Assembly (NCBI GenBank): GCA_965644315.1
Contig: CBFFRQ010000084.1
Coordinates: forward strand, 1-64,000
Direction: 5' to 3'
Origin: Caecitellus pseudoparvulus
Lineage: Eukaryota > Bigyra: Bicosoecida
DNA: 64,000 bases
The notes under the pieces were generated by a model that searched no databases, had not been told where the DNA came from, and saw nothing but the letters and a program-made list of their open reading frames with translations. Positions within the stretch are counted from its first letter, which is position 1, and each line of letters starts with the position of its first letter. Shown here in pieces: positions 40,590 to 50,592 of this stretch. Made by a program: the position numbers and the translations under genes.

Positions 40590-43414
40590 TTAGTCTGACA
40601 ATTCAATGGCGCTCCCTGCGTCCTGCATCATGGGGTCACCCCACGCGTCGCTGTCCTCGCCGCTCGAACCGCTGCCGTCGTCACTGGCACTCCGCGCTGC
40701 CTGGGCTTCCAGCAGGCGCTGCACTGCACCACCCACCGGCCCAGCCTTGGGACGCGGCAGGGTCTCCACCAAGTACTCCTCCCACCCTTGCCGCGTCCCG
40801 TCGCGCTCAGTACCTTGTGCGAAGAAGGCCAGGGCCATGCGCAGGCGCAGGTACGTGATGTGTTCTTGGGAGAACTGCCGCGGCAGAAACGCCTCCTCGC
40901 CCTGTGCCAGCGAGGCTGCGATGAGCGTTGCAAACACACCACAGTCATACCCGTTCTCTTGCTGGGGCACAGCACTGATGGGCGCCGCAGTGACGGTCCA
41001 TGTGCTGGTGTCCACTGCACCTGTGTCGCCCAGTTGCCGAGCCGTTTCATCCGCCACCCATCGCTGCAACGCGCGCATTTCGCCGACATGAGCCCCCCGC
41101 AGCCCGCCACTGGACATGCTGTCAAAATGCAAGACACAGGCAGCGTCCAGGTCCACCAGGGCTGCGGTCCAGTGCATGTTGGCAGTGTTGATGGGCACGA
41201 CTATTCGCCGCACATCGTGCATGCTCACACTGCCCTTGCGGGGCTTCCCTGACCCCGGCCGGGTCTTGTACATCCACTTGGCCACACGGGAATGGTCGTA
41301 CACGCCGTTTTCCCACAGCATGGACAGGAAATTCATGTTGGGCACCCATGTGCCGGGGGCGGCCGCCTGCCCCGCCTCCTTGAAATGCGCCAGACGACTG
41401 TTCACAAGTTCATCGTTCAGCCACTGCCCCGGACGCAGCCGGGCCAGGTCAGCCACAGTCACAGGCAAGTTACCGCACCGCGACAGGCCTGCAGTGGGGG
41501 GGAGGGCGGGGTGCCACATGCCGGCCAGCACGGCGGCATCCCGCCAAGCCAGCGGAAACGCCTCCAAACCACTGGGTCCACTGGGATCCCCGCCCAGCAC
41601 GGGCGGGGGCACCAGCTCCTCGTCTGCGTTCCGGAACAGGCGAAGCAGCCACCCCCATGCTGCGTTGCGCTGTGACTGGGAGGGCGGCGTGGAGTCACCC
41701 CAGGTTGCACAGTGACTGTGCAGTGGGGGCGGCGTCGAAACGCACGACACCGCTTCTGCCCACACACCCAGAGGCACTGCACCCGGAACACACAGAACAC
41801 CCCCTTCACCATCTTCGTACCGTCCTGGGCCCACGCTGCTGCCCACAGCCCCCACAGCCTCCAGCACAGCGGTGCTGCGGTGTGACCCCCCCTGCACACC
41901 CTTTGCGAGGGCCCCTAGGACTCTGTCCAGGGGGGGTAGTCGCGGCAGCTGTGGCTGTGTCAAGAGCTCCAGGAACTCCACACACGCGGTCGCAGGCTGG
42001 GAGCTGCGACATGCCGCTGCAGCGTGGGCGGCGAGCGGCCACAGGCGGCCCACCCAGCACCCGGGCTTGTCAGGCGCCGAGGCGTCTGGTGCGTTCATGA
42101 GACGGGGAATGTCCTGAACGTGTACGCCCAGCAGCACAGCCCACGCCGCTTGGGGTGTGAGGGGGGGGCTCGCAGGCGACACACGCACACCCACACTGTC
42201 AACGTACGCCGCAGCCTCGCTAGAGAGGGAGAGGGGGGTGGCACCCCCCCCCGCACCTGCCAACGCAGGGGGGGGTGCGAGGGGTGTCGAGGGGGGGTTC
42301 GAAACCTCGGCACTGTGGAGGGAGGCGGAGGGGGGGCTCTGGCTGCGCAGGCCCCCCCCCCCTCCTCCTCCTCATCCGGCACAGTCACCACGCTGCCGGC
42401 ACCCCCTCCTGTGCCCGCGGCGCCAGCTGACGCCAGCGCCGTATTACGCAGCACCTCCCCCTCCCACACCTCCCGCTTCTGCTGCTGGATGTGGTGGTGT
42501 AGTGCGCCCCGCTCTGCCGCCCCCCTCCCCCCCCCCACGAGAGACGCACTCAACAGCTCACGCACATACCTGGACAGGTTGGCGTGACTGCCATCCCACC
42601 TGACACCCGTACCCCCCCCTGTCCCCCCCTGGGCCCCTGCTGAGTGCGGTACGGATACCGGCACCGCATGTGGCGCTGCTTGAGGCGCAGGCCCCCCAGC
42701 AGAGAGAAGGGGGGCGCCTGCACCCCCTGGAACCACCTGAGACACAGTCTGTGGTGTAGGTGCGGCCTTGGCGGCCTCCCGTTTGCGGCGCTGGGCGGCC
42801 TTGCGGGCCATGGCTACCAACATGCCTGGACTGCCAACAGGTCGCTTCGCGCCGCTTTGGCGATTGAGCATGCCACGCCCACGGCGCAGCCTGACCTGTG
42901 GAAACGGCTGCCGAATACGAGGCGGACCTCTCGAGTGCGTTACCGGCAGGGGAAGATCGTGGGCGACCTGCTGGGCTGGGAAAGCGGGCTGAGGCGCCGG
43001 CGGGTGGACTTCAATTTCCGCACCAAACCCCGCGCCCGCAACACTATCTTCCCCCGCCCCACGATCGAACCTGCCCGTGCCACGCAAAGATCCAGCCCTC
43101 CAGGACTGCGCAACAATGCTGGCGCCTGTCGTCGCCAAGCTGGGCTTGCTCTGCAGATGGATCGGGTGGCCAAGCGTTTGAGGCGTCAAGCCGTGTAGCG
43201 TGGCTTTTGTAGCGCCGCTCACGGGGTGCAAGCCAGCCTGCCCAGCCACGTCCGCGTCGCCCCCTGCCCCCCCCTGCATGATTCTGGGCCGCTTCACCAC
43301 CCCGCTCGGCGCCACTGCCGTGTCGGCCGTCTGTTGGGCACCTTGCCTGGCTCGCTTGCGGTGGCCAGGCGAGCAGCCCAACGCAGCCAGCCAGCTGGAC
43401 AGCTGCAGAGCCAT
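40590..43414 (-). CDS. ULP/SENP-type SUMO protease (C48)
   Basis: Exons 42257-43414 and 40590-42215 are joined across a proposed 41-nt intron (gtgcgg ... gcgag), giving 927 aa in frame; the acceptor is the least certain part. The first 400 residues are basic and low-complexity. The catalytic domain lies at the C-terminus: LRPGQWLNDELVNSRLAHF (substrate-binding W-LND), VVPINTANMHWTAALVDLD (catalytic His), HFDSMSSGG (Asp), and AVPQQENGYDCGVFATLIAA (Gln and catalytic Cys). These enzymes mature SUMO precursors and remove SUMO from targets, mostly in the nucleus. The second frame has no ATG before its conserved part, which is why an upstream exon is needed. Confidence 0.78.
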
Positions 43415-43554
43415 GTCAGGCGGGAGCTTGCAAAGCCCTCCGGTATGCAGTGCCAAGCAGCAGGGGCGCACTGGCCAGCACCGCCCAGTTGTGTGCGTGG
43501 TGCATTGTGGCGCGGTGCGGAAACTGCGTGGCTCCCTGCGTTGGGTGAGCGCCC

Positions 43555-45336
43555 TCAGTCCTCGTCTTCGTCAATGGCAAAGTGCGCCAAGACGTCAAAA
43601 CGAATGCCAGGGGCCTTGTGGTTGACGTACTTGACGAAGGAGTACAAACCTGGTGGCTTGGCCACCACTGACAGCGTGTTCGGCTTCACCGGCACAGTCA
43701 GCACCTCCTCATCTGACGTGAGGTAGCTGACGAAACCGCCAGCTTCCAAGGGCCACTCACCCTCACCATCTGGTGCGCACTTGCCTGCACCAGGCGTGCC
43801 AAGCACCATGGGCAAGCACAGCGTGACTTCCAACGTCACCGACGGCGTGTACGGCGCCGCCCCTGCTTCTGCACTGTGCTGCGTTTCTGCAGCTCCCGAC
43901 GCCTTCAAGGCTGCACCAGAGCGCTCCGCCACCGTGCTGCGTTTCGCCGCACGCCGACTGGCCTGGTACTCTGCATCGCAAATCATGGTGTAGTCCCTGT
44001 GACCGAAGGCGCGGCATTCCAGGGTCACCCCCACGAGCTGCTGCCCGGTGGCTGCTGAGAGAAACTCCACAAACGCTGCCGACTGCATGAACAGCTCCAG
44101 GGAATGCGCAGCAGAGAACAGCGTGCTCTGTAGCGTCTCTCGCGCACACGCTCCGTGCGCTTGGGCTGTTGTGCTGGTGGCGCTGCGGCGGAAATGCTGC
44201 AGGTTGGCAGGCGCCACGTGGCGCCACTCGTGCGTGGGCAGGGCAGCCATGACAGCCTCCAGCGCGTGGGGAGCGAGGAAATTCTCCAGTTGCAGGACGC
44301 CTGATGCGTTGAACGCAGCAGACATCTGCGGCAACACCTTCGCCGCCTTGGCCACGTACATGGGGTTGACCCACGCTGACCACACGTCAGCCGGCGAGCG
44401 GTACATGCCCAGCTGGGTGTACGCCGAGCCCTGACAAGGTCCCAGCGCGAGCTTGGCCAGGTTGGAAACGCGCCCTGCCGATGGTGGGCCCACGCTGGAG
44501 GTGTCTGAGTCAGTGCAGCCTCCGTCACCTGCTGCCGCTGCGAGGACGAGGGGGACGGCAGGGGGGGTTGAGGGGGAGTCATCCAGGGTCCATGGCGCGT
44601 AATACGTGGGGGGAGGCGGCAGCGCAGGAGCTGGCCGTGTCAGCGGGGGCCCGTGAAACCACCCTGAAATGGACATGCGGCCACCCTTAGCGCCCGACAG
44701 CACCTCCGCCACCTGGTGGAACGACAGGTGGGACACCTCGAAGAACGCCAGCGTGTTGAAACGCGGCACGATGGACTTGACGATGACGTCTGGCGCCCCT
44801 GCCGCGTCCGATGAGTACAGGTCCAGCGTGCCGCCGTCGCTGGCTGACCAGGTGGGCGGCACCAGGTACAGGATGTACGCGATGCGGCGCTCAGAGAGGT
44901 CGTCGTCGTGGCACAAGAGGTACGACGTGTCGTCGTACACTGCTGACGACATGTCGATGGTGCCGTCCAACTCAATGCCGCTGACAGTGCTCATCCACGC
45001 CACGAAATCCGGCGAGTACAGCGTTTCGCGCAGCTGGCGCAGCGCTCCGCTATCGGCCACAGTCAGGGAGTCACTCTGCTTGAACTGGTACAAGTCGTTG
45101 TTTTTCTCGTTGAAGGACGCCTCTGCCAGCTGCTTCTTGCAGGCCGTCAGGAATGATGGCGTGAAGATGTCGTGCAGCACCCAGTGCCTGAACGGCTGCT
45201 CTTCCACTGCCTTGGCGATGCTGTCGCCGACACTCAGGATACCTGGCACAAGGGGAGAGTCCCAATCAGTTACACGCGCATGTCCATCTTCTGTGCGCCG
45301 CTTCTTTGACGCTGAAACTGCCGCTGCGTCGCTCAT
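43555..45336 (-). CDS. OGFOD1: OGFOD1/Tpa1-like prolyl hydroxylase
   Basis: One exon, 593 aa from ATG 45336. The N-terminal dioxygenase domain shows HWVLHDIFTPSFLTACKKQL, then the iron motif in SYLLCHDDDLSERRIAYILY (H-x-D), FFEVSHLSFHQVAEVLSG (third His) and GGRMSISGWFHGP (2-oxoglutarate arginine and the conserved end). The C-terminal half is a second, degenerate double-stranded helix typical of Tpa1/OGFOD1 (YVAKAAKVLPQMSAAFN; LQLENFLAPHALEAVMAALP). OGFOD1 hydroxylates a proline of ribosomal protein uS12 and affects decoding and termination. Insertions of about 60 residues separate the domains. The N-terminal KKRR may serve nuclear entry. Confidence 0.85.
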   Translation of the reverse strand: MSDAAAVSASKKRRTEDGHARVTDWDSPLVPGILSVGDSIAKAVEEQPFRHWVLHDIFTPSFLTACKKQLAEASFNEKNNDLYQFKQSDSLTVADSGALRQLRETLYSPDFVAWMSTVSGIELDGTIDMSSAVYDDTSYLLCHDDDLSERRIAYILYLVPPTWSASDGGTLDLYSSDAAGAPDVIVKSIVPRFNTLAFFEVSHLSFHQVAEVLSGAKGGRMSISGWFHGPPLTRPAPALPPPPTYYAPWTLDDSPSTPPAVPLVLAAAAGDGGCTDSDTSSVGPPSAGRVSNLAKLALGPCQGSAYTQLGMYRSPADVWSAWVNPMYVAKAAKVLPQMSAAFNASGVLQLENFLAPHALEAVMAALPTHEWRHVAPANLQHFRRSATSTTAQAHGACARETLQSTLFSAAHSLELFMQSAAFVEFLSAATGQQLVGVTLECRAFGHRDYTMICDAEYQASRRAAKRSTVAERSGAALKASGAAETQHSAEAGAAPYTPSVTLEVTLCLPMVLGTPGAGKCAPDGEGEWPLEAGGFVSYLTSDEEVLTVPVKPNTLSVVAKPPGLYSFVKYVNHKAPGIRFDVLAHFAIDEDED

Positions 45337-45669
45337 GGTGAACCGCTGCTGCTGAACCAATTTCCGCAACACGCCAGGCACTCTTGCTCAGCACAAGACT
45401 CTTGCAAGCGACGGTAAAGTGCACCGGAGGGGGTGCAATACATACGCATAAGTGGCAGGGTTTTGATCCCTGCTCGTGCATTGCAAGGTGTGACTGCGCC
45501 TCTGAGACAGGCGTGTTCGACAAACAGAGCAAACTGTGCGGCAGCTTGCAGCGCCAAGCACTGCCGCCCAGCAGCAGCACGCACAGCGAAGCTGAGTGTC
45601 TTGCCCTCTATACAGGCATCCTTTCGAAGGCATTTGGCGAGTGGACTCGGGGTTGTCGCCCCGCCGCCC
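45337..45669. other. Intergenic region with a tRNA-B-box-like hairpin
   Basis: This 333-bp spacer is upstream of OGFOD1 and downstream of the CGR1 stop, both minus strand. At about 45457-45477 GCAGGGTTTTGATCCCTGC forms a T-arm-like hairpin, but no D arm or anticodon arm can be drawn with confidence. Nothing else is seen. Confidence 0.4.
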
Positions 45670-46385
45670 TCACTTGCCTTTCGCGTAGGGAGACACGAAC
45701 TCCACAGTGCCGCGTTCCGTCATGCGGGTGCGTTTCACGGCACGCAGCTGCTTCTTGTTCATGCGCTTGATCTTCTCAGGGTCCTTGAGCTGTGCAGGGT
45801 GGCAGGGATGGCGGGTGGGGCACGGCGGCGCGCTTGCTCTTCAGCGTCCGGCCGAAACGCACCACCTGGTACGACGCGTTCTTGTACTCATTCTCCTCAC
45901 GACGGCGCTTGCGTTCTTCGCGACGGGCTCGAGCAGCCTGTGCGGAGCAGGTGGACACTCGTGGTGCGGCACTGCTCGCGCTGGCTCTGCCACATGCGAG
46001 TGGGCTTACATCTCGCTCCTCCTGGATTCGCGCCTTCTCGGCCTCGGCATACTCCTTCGCGGCTTGCATGCTGCGTTTCAAGGCTGCGCGCACGTGAAAA
46101 GCGCTCCTCTGCCGCTTGGAGGCAGCAGTTGCGGTTCCTCGAGACGCCAGTGACGACTTCCTGCACAGGCACGTGTGCGGTAATTGCATCGCGAAACGCC
46201 GAGGAACAGCTCTCGAGGGTCTCCCACATCTTCTGGGTGTGCTTCCAGCCACGCGCACTTTTGGGAGCCCCTTGAACCTTGACCAGCTTTCGCTCCGTCA
46301 CTTGCTTCTTGGGGGCCTTCTCTCCCTCGCCGGCCTCCCCCACGGCGCCGCCTCCTGCGGCAGCTGCCGCGGCTGGCGCAGACAT
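45670..46385 (-). CDS. CGR1/CCDC86-like ribosome biogenesis factor
   Basis: Four exons, 46228-46385, 46010-46160, 45824-45937 and 45670-45789, give 180 aa; introns are 67, 72 and only 34 nt (gtgggа-type, gtaagc and gtgccc donors). All phases agree. The joined protein reads SARGWKHTQKMKSSLAS, SAFHVRAALKRSMQAAKEYA, then REERKRRREENEYKNASYQV and EKIKRMNKKQLRAVKRTRM, the layout of Cgr1/CCDC86 proteins: a W-K motif followed by a long charged coil and a K-K-Q-L-R end. Cgr1 acts in nucleolar processing of the pre-60S rRNA. Size and charge fit the family (about 120-360 aa). The 34-nt third intron could be a true mini-intron. Confidence 0.7.
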
Positions 46386-46777
46386 GTCTGGTCCGCTGCG
46401 TGGTTTTGCAACGCGGGGTGCCAAGGCCCTGATCAGCAATCTGCGTGAAGGTATTGGCGGTTTTTTTAAAAGTATCCTGGTGGAAAGTCTGCACTTCCCC
46501 ATGCTCGCACACTTTGCGGGGCGCCTGCACCCGCCACTGTTCGCACCTTCCACCTGTGCATACTCCTCACACTCTTACCGGTCGTGGTGGCCGACCTTCT
46601 ACTCCCTCAGAGTAACTGGGCATGTGCATTGGTGTGGGCCCGCTTTTTGTCGCGAAGCTGCTCTGTGCCACCCCCCTTGGGTAGGTGTTGCATTCGCTTC
46701 GCATCAGCCACCACCTCGATGGTTGGCCACTGCAGGTCGCACCGATGAAGACAGGGAAGCAGGCAAGCAGGCCCCTT
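46386..46777. other. Intergenic region
   Basis: This 392-bp spacer lies upstream of CGR1 and downstream of the ankyrin gene. A short A/T tract (GGTTTTTTTAAAAG) lies at 46461-46474. No coding potential or RNA gene is seen. Confidence 0.4.
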
Positions 46778-49700
46778 TCAAAGGAATATGACTTCTCCAT
46801 CCTTGATTCGCTTGAAGCCTCGTGGCGGCCGCTTGGAGTCGTGCTCTGGGCGCTGCTCAGGATTCAGGCTGTTCATCATGGCAAACCGCCACGGCTCTTC
46901 TGGCCTGCCGAACATGGAATTCCCCTTGTGCCACTGCTTTCTAGACTCTGCAACGAGATCATACTTACTCTGTGTCTGCTTGCGCCTCCATGCGCGCAGC
47001 TGCACAGAGTCTGCGAAGCTTGGCGGCTCGGCGGCTGTGTGCTGCACCGCACGGCGCACTCCGTACTGCGCCGGGCGAGCAGTCCGGGCCACGCCCAGAA
47101 CAGACGAGACACATTCCAGCTCTTGCGTCGGAAGTGTGCTGTCTGTATCCAGCGTGGAGAGGTCCATGAGTGACAGGGACGCGCCGACTTCGATTGCGCC
47201 CTGTTCGTGCAGAGCGCCGTGTGCTGGGGGCTTATCTGATGCGGACACCACCTCTGCTGGGTTTCCATAGTGCAGGATTGCTTCTTCCCCACTGAGCCTT
47301 GACTTGTGCGCCTTCCGCTCTTTCCGCTCGGGTTTGCCCGGTGTGCTACGCTTCTGTGCCTGCCCTGTGCTGGCCTTCGCAACACCGCCCTGGAAAGCGT
47401 TAGACACTGCCTCCGTTCGCTGGCGGGTCTTGTCCATCTGCACTTGTTCTGCGTATGTTCCCCGTTTCGGAAGCAGGCGCTGGTCCGACAGGAACGTTGC
47501 ATGCGGCTGCCGCTTCGTCTCCAACTCCGCCTTTGACGCGGCGGCGGTGAACTGCTGCAAGCTGTCGGCGCCTGCCTGAGTACCCTTGCGCAAGGCCAAG
47601 GCAGCTGCCCCCCCTGCGGCCCGAAAGGGGGACGCCACTGCACCAGCCGATGCTAGCGTCACGCCGTCCATGTCTTCCTCCTGCTCCGCGCTGCGGATTT
47701 TCACAGTTCCAGCCAGCCGCTCAGCGCGGGACAGCGCCCCAGCGATCGGCTCATCACTGCCCACTTTGGCGCGGTTGTCTGCTCGGAATCGACTTGGGCG
47801 GTTTAAGAGACTTTCAGCTGCCGGACGGCGCACGTACACTTCGCCAGTCGGCGCTGTGAACCGGCTGGCACCCACGTCGTATTCGGTCGCGTCTGTCACA
47901 AAAGCAGCTGCTGCGCGGGCCATGCGCGACTTCATCCCCCTTACTGCCACCTGTGCAATGCTCGCCGAATCTTCGTACTTGCCCTCCCCACTCACGGCAC
48001 TCAGCTTTTCTTCCAATGTCTTTGGTTGAGGGCCGCCCATGGCCGCTTCCCGTGCTTTCTCTCTTCGCGCCTTCCGCTCAGCCGCGCTTGCCGCAAGCCT
48101 AGCAGCCTTTGCAGCCTCCACTTCTTGCCCAATTACACGGGTTCGCTCAAGCAGCTGAGCAGTGTCAGGCTGTGCCTTATCCAACCTGGCAAGGCGCTTC
48201 TGTTTGGCAAGTTGCAGCGCCTGCTCGTGCATATCCCGGCGCACCAGAAGGTCTTCATTGGGAGCAGAGAGCTCTTTTCCCTCATGCCACAGTGTTCGTA
48301 GTCGCTTCTTGTGAGCTGCTGCACCTCGAAGGCCTGAAACGGCTGCCATGGTGCGATCGGGGTGCGCTGTGGCCTCATCAGCACCCCCCGAATCCTCCTG
48401 GATGCCGCTGCGCGTGTTTGTGCGCCGGATGTCAAGGTGTTCCCCCCTGTCCTCGACACTGTCGGCATCTTCATCTTCCGTGTCGCTTGCACCCGGGACT
48501 TCCTCGCCGATGCGCTGCTTCCTGCGACCGCCTCTCCCTTTTGCCGTTTCTGCTACAGGCTTGCGAGCGTAGCCTGCAACGGCCCACGCCTCCAGTTGGG
48601 CCTCGCTTGGGAGTGTCTTCAGGGCGGCGTCATACTCCAACACCCTGACTGCTCCTGTGGGATTGGCATCGCGAGTCATGGCATCGATGCGGAAGCGGTG
48701 CAGCATGTCCTGAACGTCTGCTGATTTGCCCCACATGAGCTCACTGCGGTGCAGCGCAGCAGCTTGCAGAGGAGCATCTGAGCCGCCCTTGCTCGTGATG
48801 TCCACTACACCTGCCTCTGGAACGAAGCCTTCACGAGCCTTTTGCTTTGCTTGAGCTGCCATGTCCTTGGAGTAGCGGTTGGCAGCGTCCAGCGTCATGC
48901 GCCAAGCAGCGGAGAACTCACGAGACGCGTGCTCAGACTTCAGGCGCTCCCAATTGTTCAGGACCCCAACGCAGCCGCGACGGTCTACAAGCCCTTTCGC
49001 AACTTGCTCCTGTGCGACATCGATGGGCAGCCGGCCCGCTGTGTCTCTCAGGCTCGGGTCAGCGCCGCGCTTGAGCAGTTCCATGACCAGCCGATCGTGG
49101 CCGAACTGGGCCGCCATGTGGAGTGGTGCAGCACCAGAGTAAGCTTGGATGTTTGGATCGGCTTTGTACTTGAGCAGCTCAAGCACCAAGTCCTCTGCGA
49201 CTCGAAACTGGAACTTCTTCCGAGGGAGGTTTGGATTGACTGCCAACCACGAGTCCCAGGCCACGTGCAGCGCAACCATTCCACTAGCCGTTTTCAGGTT
49301 GGGATTCGCTCCGTACTTGAGATACATCTGTGTCGGCGCAGTGGACGCATGCCCAGTGAGGTGGCTGGGGTGCGATGCGCGCGGCTCTCGAGCCTCACCT
49401 TGGCAATTGTGAGCAAGCCCTTGCCGCAAGCCAGGATCAATCCCGTGTAGTACAGGGTCGGCTCCACCATGTTCACATTGATTTCACCCTGTAGGAACAT
49501 CTCTTCCAGCTCCAGCACTTTTCGGGCTCGGATGAGCCCAAACACCTTCTTCACCTCGTCAGGCGCGCCCTCCATGACCACAAGAGTGTCTGCTGCATCC
49601 TGCTTGTGGGCATCGTGCTCAATGATGGCCTCGTCCACTTGCATCACAAGGCGCTCAATGCGAGTGGGCAGAGCTATCCGCGACTTTTTCTCATGCACCC

Positions 49701-49992
49701 TCGTTGCCATGTCAACGTGGCGGGCGCGCTGCTCAGCCTTCTCACGGATGGTCTTTGCGGCCGACGCGTTTTGCTCAACGAGGGCTCGCCTGTAGAAGTC
49801 GTCCGCCACGGCACCTCCAGGGATGGGGAACTTGTTCTTGATGCGGAATGCATGGTACTTTCCTGACAAGGTATGCTCGTTGAACGCCCGCATGTCCACA
49901 GTGAAGTTCTGCTCCTTGCCTCCCTCCTGCTTTCCCGACAGCAAGCCCATTGCATCCAGGTACTGCCGCTCAGAACCAGGCAGGGCAGTCAT
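46778..49992 (-). CDS. Ankyrin-repeat protein of unknown role
   Basis: Exons 49399-49992 and 46778-49327 are joined over a 71-nt intron (gtgagg ... acacag), giving 1,047 aa from the ATG at 49992. The frame stays open about 120 bases further upstream without an ATG, so an additional first exon is possible. Ankyrin repeats run across the splice: YTGLILACGKGLLTIAK, MYLKYGANPNLKTASGMVAL, LLKYKADPNIQAYSGAAPLH and LLKRGADPSLRDTAGRLPID. The preceding region is helical and charged (ETIREKAEQRAR-like segments), and the last 600 residues are Lys/Glu/Ala-rich and probably coiled or disordered. Ankyrin repeats bind proteins; no partner can be named. Confidence 0.7.
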
Positions 49993-50592
49993 GCGGAGCG
50001 TGGAGCCTAGGGCCTCCCGCTTCGCCTCTGTGTGCACCCAGCTGAGGTTTCGAGGAAGCGGGGGGCGGAAATTGCTCTGAGCAGCGCCACCTCCAACCTG
50101 CCCAAGACGCACCCGTTTGCCATGGCTACACAGCGCAAGGTCAGGAATACGAAGCTGCCAATGAAGCTGTTGGCTCGTGCCTTGACTTGCACCCTTCTGT
50201 GCACACGTCTCCCTTGCCTAATCAGGCGGAGTCACACGAAGCGGGCGTGTTGGGAAGCAACGCAAGGAGGCGCCACGCAGCACAACGTTGCCACTGCACG
50301 CAGAGGGCTTAAACTTAGAGAAGCTCACGAGGTTTCATTGTTCTGGCTTCTTTTCACAACTGTGGGGGAGGACTGTCGTGGGCCTTCCGCGGCACGAGGA
50401 TTCGTTGGCATTGCACAAAGCACCGCTGTACACAATCCTTTCCGAGCACATACCACACCCTGGTCAGCCCGCAGTAACTATAACCCACAAGTAACCAGGA
50501 TTCGGCACCCAGCTTGCTGTGGTGGTCGTGGTCAGGGTGCCCGCGATTTCTCTGCGCGTTGACTCGAGACCATTCACACGTCGCCGACTGGC
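49993..50592. other. Divergent intergenic region
   Basis: This 600-bp spacer lies between the ankyrin gene (-) and the PH-RCC1-WW gene (+). The part next to the ankyrin gene (49993-50112) is open in its frame and may be extra coding sequence or a leader. From 50113 to 50592 I see no coding potential, apart from an ACTATAAC-like element at 50475-50482. Confidence 0.45.

Noticed and set aside
45397-45490. A possible second tRNA upstream of OGFOD1
   Set aside because: GCAGGGTTTTGATCCCTGC makes a T-arm-like hairpin and a flanking GCACAAG / CTCGTGC pairing has one mismatch, but no D arm can be drawn, the putative anticodon loop has eight bases and lacks T33, and no oligo-T terminator follows.
50060-50125. 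An upstream first exon for the ankyrin gene starting at the ATG near 50123
   Set aside because: A gtgcgt donor follows that ATG, but the resulting phase does not match the downstream frame at the only nearby acceptor.
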